A stretch of DNA of 64,000 nt from contig NC_064651.1 in the NCBI RefSeq assembly GCF_001723175.1, positions 3,410,001 through 3,474,000 on the forward strand, read 5' to 3'. Positions 56,430 through 64,000 of this stretch are shown here, one piece after another (the stretch's first letter is position 1; every line of letters begins with the position of its first letter). The notes beneath the pieces were generated by a model. That model was not told the origin of the DNA. It did not search any database and saw only the letters and a list, made by a program, of their open reading frames with translations. A program made the position numbers and the translations under genes. The DNA comes from Penicillium oxalicum. Lineage: Eukaryota > Ascomycota > Eurotiomycetes > Eurotiales > Aspergillaceae.

Positions 56430-57118
56430 GATTGAGATAAGATGCTTTATTTGGTATGGAAGTCCCACGCTGCAACTGATCCACGTCTAGAAGGGGCCGT
56501 ATTGCCTGAAACAGCTGTGTCCTCAGTTGTCGAAGGCCGGGGAATATTGTCCAGGTTTACGATGGAGGCTGACGAGAAAATTCTTTACTAATTGAAGAAA
56601 AAGAGACTTGGAAGATAGGATGATTGTTTGTCGGTATTTGCTTTTAGTCATTTGTGGAATTACCCTTTCCCCCGTGGAGAATCGGACTGATCAAAAGAAC
56701 TTCCCACTGGGGTACTTCAGTGCGGGGCGTTCATCCGTGGTCAGTTCGGTATAAATTAAGCCGATCGAGAAACGTACACAGACACTTTCAGGTGAATTCT
56801 CTTCTGCAAAAGAATGGAGAATCCACACTGACATGCGCATCGAGGACTGTTCGATCAGTGGCGCCCTTTCTCTATCTTTTACTCTTTCGAGAAAATGGTC
56901 CCTAGAGAGATGCCTTGGCTGTAAAAAAAATACATGGAGATCGTGTTTAAAAACTTGACATGTTCAGTCCATTCTCAAAATTCCTAATCTGTTTCTCAAT
57001 GCATTCTCCAAGATGAAATTTACTGGATTTAATCACATAGTGCGATATTCCCAAGGAGGAACAGCATGTTCAAAGCATCGACAGCGTCTCTCAAAGCCCA
57101 TTGGCGAAAGAGCCAACA
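56430..57118. promoter_or_regulatory. spacer: GH1 promoter and GH95 3' end
   Basis: 689 bases between two minus-strand hydrolase genes, with the GH1 promoter by position. No gene recognised. Confidence 0.45.
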
Positions 57119-59356
57119 TTATTCTCTCATCAAAATGTGCCGCCCCGGATCCGCCACTTGAAACGATCTCATCCCAGTCTTCTGTGGACAAAATATGGTA
57201 GTTTCTCGTCCAGGAGCCGGCAAGATGATGGTCAGCGAAAGAATCACACCCCCTTCCCAACTGAAAGCCAACTCAGCCCCACCGCGAGCACGCACTCCAC
57301 GAAGGGAGCCTTTCCAGCCTTGAGGACAAGCGGGGAGAAGACGAATCGCTCCTGGCTCGGGAGATTGAATTAGCATTTCAATGATGCCAGCACCACCACC
57401 AAAGTTGCCGTCAATCTGGAATGGCGGATGGCTGTCGAGAAGATTTGGAAGAGTGGAACGTGAAAGGAGCAAGTCCAAGTGTCTTTCAGCTTCATTCGCT
57501 TCAAGAAGACGCGCATGTAGATTGATGAGCCATGCCCTGCTCCAACCAGTATGCCCCCCGCCGTTTTCCGCACGTCGGGCCAGCACGGTTTTGCAAGCCT
57601 GAGCTAAGTCAGGGGTACGGACGGGGTGAATCGCATTGCCTGGGTATAGCGCCCACAGGTGCGAAGTGTGTCGATGACCCGGCTCGACTTCGCCATAGTC
57701 GATCGCCCATTCTTGCAGGTACCCATTCTCGCTGATTTTCATGGGGGGTAATTGATCTCTGGCATCGCGGGCCCTGGGTACCAACGGATCAGAGGAACCC
57801 AAAATTTCAACAGAGGATTCGAATGCTCTCAGTAGAGCATCGATGATCTGAATATCGACGGTTGATCCTTCACACAGCACGCCTTTCTGACCGTTGAGAT
57901 CGAAAAATGAATTCTCAGGCGACACGGAAGGATTGGTGACGAGATATTTGCCTGAAGCGTCCTTGATCAGAAAATCGAGAATGAATTCCACACTGCCGCG
58001 CAAAATAGGAAACATTCTTGATAGAAACTCGAGGTCCTGGGTGAATAGGTAGTGCTCCCATATGTGATATGACAGCCAAGCGCCTCCAAGAGGCCAAATA
58101 GTCGCCGGCATCCACCGATCAACAGGATCCGTATCTGCCCAGATATCCGTACATGAATGGGCCGCCCACCCTCTACATCCATACATGACCCTTGCTGTTT
58201 CTTTGCCCGACTCGGCCATGCGCTCCAGTAGATCAAACAGAGGCAATTCGCATTCCGACAGGTTCCAGATGTTGGAGGACCAGTAGTTCATTTGTAGATT
58301 GACATTGATGGTGAATTTGGAGCCCCACGCCGGGTGGAATGAGGGATTCCAAATACCTTGCAAGTTTGCTGGCAATGCTTTCACGCCAGCCCGACTGGAG
58401 GAAATGAGGAGGTATCGACTGTAGTTGTGATATGTTGTAATCAATCCCGGGTCTCGTGATGTGGCCAGCTTTTTATCTGTCGCAAGATCGGGAGAGTCCG
58501 ACCACAATCGCAGGCTCATCCGGTTATAAAGAGATTGATAGTCTTTGATGTGTCGATCCCACAGCCGGTGAGTGTCGTGGGTGAGAGCAATTGCCAGGTC
58601 ATCTAGAGCTCCTTGCTCAGGGTCCTCGCAGCGAAACTTGGTTTGCGCGGCGATGTAGATCAGAGACTCTGACGCCTTGACGATGAGATTGTTCCCAATG
58701 CTCGTGACTGAGCCGTCTGGGTCGGTTCGAACGTGAACAATGCAGCAGGCAGCATTGCTGTCTTTCCCACCAGGTGTGACCCGCATTGCGATGGAATTCG
58801 AGGAAACTTTCAACTCGTCCAAATACTCGTTGGTCTCGAATTCAAGTTCGCTGAATCTCGTCAACCGCAAAACATACTCTGCGTCCTGCGGACCGCATAC
58901 TCTGACTGCCAGGACATTGTCAGGATAGCTCGCTATTGCTTCTCGGTGGTAAGTGGCTTCTCCGTACTTGTAGCTCACGCTGACCGAGGCATTTTCAAGA
59001 TCAAGCTGGCGATGGTAATCGGACACCCGATCGAATGAATGACCAAAATCCATGAAAAGGGTACCCAAAGGCTCGTAATGCCGCTGACTGATGGGGTTCG
59101 CAAAAAAGGCTAGTCTTGCGATCCTCTCGGCTTCCTGGTGGTTTTCATCGCGAATTGCCTGTCTCAACTCTGGAAGATATTTGAGGGAGTCCCGAGGGGT
59201 TCGACGTTGAGGTCCACCATACCATACTGAATCTTCATTCAGTGCCAGTAGTTCATGGTCGGTACGGCCGTAGACCATGGCCCCTAAACGTCCATTTCCA
59301 ATTGGAAGGGCCTCGTTCCAGTCACTCGCGGGCTCTGTGTACCACAGCCTGCTCAT
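57119..59356 (-). CDS. GH95 alpha-L-fucosidase without signal peptide
   Basis: Single exon, 745 aa. GH95 enzymes are inverting 1,2-alpha-L-fucosidases that release terminal fucose (some members act on L-galactose). The protein opens directly with the domain (MSRLWYTEPASDWNEALPIG, GNGRLGAMVYG). Expected active-site regions are present: INVNLQMNYW (Asn pair that activates water), NPSVSPENSFF (general acid Glu) and FQIDGNFGGGAGIIEML (Asp). The usual PAE after NYW is replaced by SSN. No secretion signal is seen, so cleavage of imported fucosylated oligosaccharides in the cytosol is inferred. The likely natural source would be xyloglucan side chains, but the sequence does not prove the substrate. 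Complete, no introns. Confidence 0.9.
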   Translation of the reverse strand: MSRLWYTEPASDWNEALPIGNGRLGAMVYGRTDHELLALNEDSVWYGGPQRRTPRDSLKYLPELRQAIRDENHQEAERIARLAFFANPISQRHYEPLGTLFMDFGHSFDRVSDYHRQLDLENASVSVSYKYGEATYHREAIASYPDNVLAVRVCGPQDAEYVLRLTRFSELEFETNEYLDELKVSSNSIAMRVTPGGKDSNAACCIVHVRTDPDGSVTSIGNNLIVKASESLIYIAAQTKFRCEDPEQGALDDLAIALTHDTHRLWDRHIKDYQSLYNRMSLRLWSDSPDLATDKKLATSRDPGLITTYHNYSRYLLISSSRAGVKALPANLQGIWNPSFHPAWGSKFTINVNLQMNYWSSNIWNLSECELPLFDLLERMAESGKETARVMYGCRGWAAHSCTDIWADTDPVDRWMPATIWPLGGAWLSYHIWEHYLFTQDLEFLSRMFPILRGSVEFILDFLIKDASGKYLVTNPSVSPENSFFDLNGQKGVLCEGSTVDIQIIDALLRAFESSVEILGSSDPLVPRARDARDQLPPMKISENGYLQEWAIDYGEVEPGHRHTSHLWALYPGNAIHPVRTPDLAQACKTVLARRAENGGGHTGWSRAWLINLHARLLEANEAERHLDLLLSRSTLPNLLDSHPPFQIDGNFGGGAGIIEMLIQSPEPGAIRLLPACPQGWKGSLRGVRARGGAELAFSWEGGVILSLTIILPAPGRETTIFCPQKTGMRSFQVADPGRHILMRE

Positions 59357-60466
59357 CTTGCTTTCTCACAGGGTGTGACGGAAGCTCGCTAGGCACTATG
59401 ACCGCCCCTGACAAAAATGCTGTTGGAATCTCTCAGCTGTCGGGCGGTAAAACGACGGGTTGTTACGTTCGAGTCGCGACTCCATTCGCGCGTAGCTCGT
59501 CTGGGAGACATGATGTTGGCACCATCGGGCATGACGAGAAAACAAGGTTTGAGGGGGCCACCAAAGATGAACACCTTTGAAGCGAATAGAAGCCCATCGG
59601 GTATTAAGCGGGTATTTGATTCCTCGTGGGGAATGACTGTGGACAGTCGAGAACACTTTGGTTTGCAGATGTGATCGGATGGGCCACAACCAGGGCGTGT
59701 GTCACGAGGGGGAAACCATTCCCCCAGATATCCTCCACGCATCAACTCGAGCCATCACACTCTCCCACTCAATGAGACGACCTAGATTTCTCTGGAGACC
59801 TGGAGACTATGGCGAACCCCGCAAATGCTTGGAGAGGTCTGACCGTGTCACAGACCGGCTAAGATACATTCCCCTGGTTGTAACTGGTGGAGAAACTCCC
59901 TCGCAAGCAAACCCCGGTCCATGAGGCTGACGGCGCTTTCCGAATCCAATCCAGACATCTAAGCTCTACTTACTGAGTCAAGTTCCGTAGTCAAGCACTA
60001 CTTCCCCGCCATTGTTCGAAAACATGGGTGCACCACAGAAAAGACTTGTGGTCATTCCTACCATTGGGTCTAAATGCCCGAGAATGCGGGTGTTTTCAAT
60101 TCCTGTCGGCTGTGAGAACCGAAGTCCAGATGCTCTCTGCCCATAGTTATCCGTCAGGCTCATGTTTTTCCCAATTTGTGTCGGCATATCCCCATCTCCG
60201 TGGCGGATTGAGATGGAGCCAAGTGATCACAAGACTGTACGAAATACGTTGGTTACTCCAATCTCCTTCGCCGTCAAACGGAAACAGAGCATCTGGAAGG
60301 AAGACAGAAATATCATCGAATGGCGCCTCTTCGCAATCTTCTCACCCCCTTGCTTTCTCTTTCCATCATCTATTTATACATTTGATTGACAACGGTATAC
60401 TCACCTCCCAGAGTGCTTCTTGTTGAGCCCAACCACAACCGGTGACTTCTATCGGTGTACAACCTC
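59357..60466. promoter_or_regulatory. divergent promoter region, GH95 / MFS transporter
   Basis: 1.1 kb between the divergent starts of the fucosidase and the transporter, a natural place for shared induction sites. A TATTTATA element lies at 60371-60378, 89 bases before the transporter ATG. Minus-strand open frames of ~100 codons near 59390-59745 have no domain. Confidence 0.5.
60371..60378 (+). promoter_or_regulatory. TATA-like element of the MFS transporter gene
   Basis: TATTTATA, 89 bases upstream of the transporter start, is a plausible TATA box for an inducible gene. Confidence 0.4.
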
Positions 60467-62167
60467 ATGGCGAAGCAGGGCTCCCTGGGGTTAACCGAGG
60501 CCGAAATCCTCAAAGAAAAGGGCCAAGAGCATGTCGAAGAAGTCGTCCTCGCGCGGTTAACCGAGGATGATCTATGGAAGTTGTCCGAAGAGTCCCTGAC
60601 CATCTGGTCCTGGACTGGGTTCCGGCTGGGGCTTATTATGTTTGTGCATGGCTGCAACCAAGCTGGGTTTGGAATCGACTGGGGCGTAATCAGCGGCATC
60701 AATGCTTTACCGGAATGGCACACCTACTTTGGATTCGACACCAGCGGCAGCACGTACGGCCTCATCAATGCCTTGATGAGTATTGGTACCGTCTGTGGAG
60801 CACCATTCATGGGCTTTGCAGATGTCATTGGGCGACGTGGAATCAACTTCACGGGAAACGCTATTGTCATCTTCGCTGCGATTCTTCAAGGATGTGCTCC
60901 CAACCTGCCGGCCTTTATGGCGGGTCGTTTTTTCATGGGATTCGGAACGTCGCTCATGTCTAGTTCGCAGTACATCGGCGAGATCTCTCCCATCCATCTG
61001 CGTGGTCGAATGGTGGGTTTCTTTGGTGCATGTTTCCAAGTAGGCAGCTTAGGATGCCTCGGAGCCATGATTGGACTGGCCAACTTGTCAGGGAATAATT
61101 GTTGGCGTGTTCCACTCATCCTCGAGGCCCTTTTTCCGACCATCGTTTGCTCGACCATCTTTTTCCTCACTCCCGAATCACCCCGTTATCTTGTCATGAG
61201 AGGCAATCGTCAAAAGGCCAAAGAAATCGTGGCCAAGTATCACACCACCAGCACAGACATCAATGAGCCGGTGGTGGAAATTGTCGTCTCTCAAATGGAA
61301 GAATCTTTGGAAAATGATCGCACTGGTTTCAGAGATTTTTGGGATTATCGCGTCTTCTTTACAAAGTTGGCTCGCTATCGTCTTTTGGTGTTGGCCCTGT
61401 ACTCGCTGTTCCAGCAGTGGTCGGGCGGCTCCATCATTACCTACTACGTGAGTAGTACTGTTATCGGCGGATTCAATTACATGAGACGGAGGTTCGTGGA
61501 AAAAGTACTAATACTGACACCCCATGTGTTTGAATAGATGGTCGATGCGCTTAAGACAGTAGGAATCACGGGCACCAAGCAACAACTCGGGATCACCATC
61601 GGCACCACAGCAGTCTATTTCGTTTTTACCGCGGTCGGCTCCCTTTTGGTCGACAAAATAAGGAGGCGTACACTCATCTTTGCAGGCTTGATCAGCATGA
61701 TCGTCTTTCAGACTGCAACAACGATCACTTCGTGGCAATATAGCCTCCACGCTACCAATGCCGCTGCCGCACTCACACTTCTCTGGATCTTTCTCTTCCA
61801 GACTTTCAGCGCCACGTTCGTGGCGACGATGCACAATCTGTATCCGGTCGAGATCCTCTCACTGAGCCTTCGAGCCAGAGGTATGGGTCTCTACAGTCTT
61901 ATCCAAGGTGCAGCCAGCGCAGTGCAGACATACGGAATCAGCGTCGGCATTGCCAAGGTGGGATACAAGATATGGGGGGTGTTCATCGTCTACAACACCG
62001 TACAGCTCATTCTGTCGTATTTCATTTTCCCAGAGACAGGCGGCTTGAGCTTGGAGGAGATTGATACGGTGTTTGAAACCCCTGGAGTTGCACCAGTCAA
62101 AATGTCCCTGGACATTCAACGCGCAAAAAAGGAAAGACTCAGGTCAACAAGAAGTGAGGCATGTTGA
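60467..62167 (+). CDS. MFS sugar-porter transporter
   Basis: Two exons, join(60467..61447, 61538..62167), 536 aa, with a 90-nt intron (donor GTGAGT, acceptor AATAG). Twelve hydrophobic segments and the sugar-porter signatures are visible: GFADVIGRRG after helix 2, FMGFGTSLMSSSQYIGEISP in the helix 4-5 area, PESPRYLVMRGNRQKAKEIV before the central loop, QQWSGGSIITYY in helix 7, and PETGGLSLEEID after helix 12 (the PETKG position). It should import a hexose or oligosaccharide by proton symport at the plasma membrane. The sequence resembles the fungal lactose/cellodextrin permease group more than hexose carriers (impression, not proven). Divergent from the GH95 gene. The start ATG at 60467 is preceded by an in-frame GTG that is not used. 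Confidence 0.92.
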
Positions 62168-62556
62168 CCAATCCTGACGCTGGAATTCCCATGTAGCCTC
62201 GGCAGCGGGGAAAACTTGGTAAGGTTCATCCACGTGTTCAGGTATGTAGGTATACAGATCTGCCCATCGTCGATGTGCCTATGGGCTGATGCAGTGCATC
62301 AAAATGGAAGATGGCCACAAGCGCCTCGTTTGACCGTCAATTGAAGCCCAAATTCATAGGAAATCTGTTCTCACACAAATCGAGGAATTTACCCAAGTAT
62401 ACTATACACTAGAATACGCAGAAAATTCTCAACCATTGAAGAATCATCAAATTTGCAGTAACCAGCAAACAGAAAACGACCAATCAAAAAGAAACCAGAC
62501 GCCTCGTGAATTCTATCTGTGAGTAGTCATGCAGGGTATCATTAAAGTACGTGAAA
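62168..62556. terminator. convergent 3' spacer, transporter / histidine kinase
   Basis: 389 bases between convergent stops, A/T-rich. No gene is recognised. Confidence 0.45.
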
Positions 62557-64000
62557 TCATTTTTGCTGTGGTGTCGACAGGCCCAAGAAATTCAAAGTAT
62601 CATCCGAGGCCGAAGATGAGAAGCTGGTTGGAGTGCCTCCATCGAGACTAAAACTGCTTCGAGATTTTGCCTCCCGAATGGTCAAACGTGTGCGTGGATG
62701 GGCGGGAACAGGCGCCAGGTATTTGTCCAGCAATTCACTCAGAATAGGAGAGCGCACTGGCTTGGGGAGGTAGTTGTTCATGCCAGCCTCCAGGCATTTT
62801 TCTCGATCGCCTTCAATAGCGCTGGCAGTCATGGCGATCACGAGAACTTCATTGACATTGGGATCGGGATCTCGCCGGATTTCGCGCGTAGCATTGTACC
62901 CGTCAAGAGTGGGCATCATGACATCCATCAGAACGATGTGGAAAGGATTCCCTTCTTTGGACTTGGCACGCAGCGCATCCACGGCCTGTTTCCCGTCACT
63001 GTACGCCTCACATTGAAGACCAAGGCTGGTGACAAATTTGACGGCAATCTTTTGGTTGATGGGATTGTCTTCGGCAATGCAAACGCGTATTTGGTCCCGA
63101 GGAATCTGGGTGAGGTCCCGTGCCTTAGCACTGGAGGTTACTCCAGTACTTGTATGGTGGAGGTCTTGAGACCAAGGTGTTTGCACAGCAGTCTTCTTTG
63201 GCGCCTTGTTGAACACCAGGTGGAATGTCACCGTAGTCCCAACTCCAAGGGTCGACTCTAGCCAGATTGCCCCGCCAAGGACATCCTCGATGATGGCTTT
63301 ACAGATGCTCAATCCCAGACCGCTGCCGCCATAGGATCTTTCGGTCGATGGGTCAGCCTGAGAAAATGGCCGGAACAGACGCGCTTTTTGCTCTTCGGGT
63401 ATCCCAATTCCAGTATCGGAAACAGAGCATTCTAAGCGCACACGTCCTTTTGCTTCCCTCACAGTCCTGGCCGTTACAGTGACTGAGCCCTTCGGGGTGA
63501 ATTTGTAACTGTTGCTCAGCAGATTCATGAAAATCTGATGAAGACGGACAGGATCACCCAACACAACCAGCTCAGGCGGCACACGCTCCAAATCTTCAAT
63601 TGTCTGTAATCCTCGTTCACGATGAGTGTATCGAAGAGCGCGAATGACCTCACTTATAGTCTCCTTCAGGTTGAGCGGGACAGTTGACATCTTCATTTTG
63701 CCTGCTTCCAATTTCGAAAAGTCAAGTATATCGTTAATGAGAGTAAGCAGCGTGTCCGCGCAGACACGAATAGATTCAACGTAGTCGTCCTGCTCTTTGT
63801 TCAAGGTGGTTGCTTTGAGTAGCTCGGAAAGGCCAATGACACCGTTCATCGGTGTGCGAAGGTCATGGGAGATGTTGGCCAAGAAGATGGACTTGGCACG
63901 AGCGGCATCTTCCTTGAGTTTGACGTTGTGCTTCGCTTCAGCCTCGGCCACCTTGGCTTTCTGTTCTGCCTCTCGAGCTTGGGCAAGAGCTCTCTTCTGA
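62557..64000 (-). CDS. hybrid histidine kinase, C-terminal part
   Basis: The gene runs off the right edge; about 480 C-terminal residues are present. A coiled linker (ALAQAREAEQKAK) leads into the HisKA domain with the phospho-accepting His in FLANISHDLRTPMNGVIGL. The HATPase follows with FMNLLSNSYKFTPKGSV (N-box), SDTGIGIP (G1-type) and RSYGGSGLGLSICKAI. A receiver domain comes next: IAEDNPINQ, the phospho-acceptor Asp in VLMDVMMPTLDGY, MTAS and NNYLPKPVRS. So it is a His-to-Asp hybrid sensor that would signal through an Ypd1-type phosphotransfer protein to Skn7 or Ssk1 (family knowledge). The sensing part is outside the window, so the signal and HK class cannot be given. The Ser-rich tail ends GLSTPQQK. 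Confidence 0.92.
   Translation of the reverse strand, partial: QKRALAQAREAEQKAKVAEAEAKHNVKLKEDAARAKSIFLANISHDLRTPMNGVIGLSELLKATTLNKEQDDYVESIRVCADTLLTLINDILDFSKLEAGKMKMSTVPLNLKETISEVIRALRYTHRERGLQTIEDLERVPPELVVLGDPVRLHQIFMNLLSNSYKFTPKGSVTVTARTVREAKGRVRLECSVSDTGIGIPEEQKARLFRPFSQADPSTERSYGGSGLGLSICKAIIEDVLGGAIWLESTLGVGTTVTFHLVFNKAPKKTAVQTPWSQDLHHTSTGVTSSAKARDLTQIPRDQIRVCIAEDNPINQKIAVKFVTSLGLQCEAYSDGKQAVDALRAKSKEGNPFHIVLMDVMMPTLDGYNATREIRRDPDPNVNEVLVIAMTASAIEGDREKCLEAGMNNYLPKPVRSPILSELLDKYLAPVPAHPRTRLTIREAKSRSSFSLDGGTPTSFSSSASDDTLNFLGLSTPQQK

Noticed and set aside
59389..59745. 118-codon minus-strand frame upstream of GH95
   Set aside because: No family resemblance; lies in the divergent promoter region.
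1..64000. Transposons, CRISPR arrays, viral insertions
   Set aside because: No transposase, reverse transcriptase, terminal repeats, direct-repeat arrays or viral proteins were seen.

Overview
This is a 64 kb piece of a filamentous ascomycete nuclear chromosome, most likely Eurotiomycetes (Aspergillus/Penicillium-like). The evidence is the gene content (bck1, pdcA, spt7, rna14, dia4, asf1 and sro7 orthologues of filamentous-fungal type), short 50-100 nt introns with GT(A/G)NGN donors and YAG acceptors, compact alternating-strand genes, and spacers with polypyrimidine tracts. No tRNA, rRNA, CRISPR, intact transposon or prophage is visible. Intron boundaries were placed by eye and checked for reading-frame continuity.

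Layout. 1-17 kb: the 5' tip of nop9 (-), an SDR oxidoreductase (-), the mitochondrial RCC1-repeat protein Fmp25 (-) head-to-head with the Golgi tether COG3 (+), the cell-wall-integrity MAPKKK Bck1 (-) and pyruvate decarboxylase (-). 17-32 kb: Tan1 (+), a degenerate APH-fold protein (+), the exocytosis Lgl/tomosyn protein Sro7 (+), the histone chaperone Asf1 (-) head-to-head with the mRNA 3'-end factor Rna14 (+). 33-37 kb: an Argonaute with an intact DEDH slicer tetrad but an unresolved N-terminal splice junction. 37-50 kb: a BTB-domain protein (-), a possible broken small gene (+), a protein tyrosine phosphatase with an unclear 5' end (+), a VanZ-like membrane protein (-) and the SAGA subunit Spt7 (+). 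50-54 kb: mitochondrial seryl-tRNA synthetase (-) and a cytochrome b561 protein with tiny exons (-).

54.8-62.2 kb looks like a carbohydrate-use cluster. It holds a GH1 beta-glucosidase (-), a GH95 alpha-L-fucosidase (-) and a sugar-porter MFS transporter (+). Neither hydrolase has a signal peptide, so import followed by cytosolic cleavage is the natural model. The window ends inside a hybrid histidine kinase (-), convergent with the transporter.

Most genes are core housekeeping genes and look intact. Observations worth a second look: an in-frame TAG in COG3 just before a conserved block, the unresolved Argonaute junction, a possible frameshift at an A9 run upstream of the phosphatase, a WAD instead of WPD loop in that phosphatase, loss of the catalytic Asp in the APH-fold protein, long C homopolymers inside two introns, and the GH1/GH95/MFS cluster. 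Several disruptions are single-base events, so sequencing or assembly error must be excluded before any is given biological meaning.
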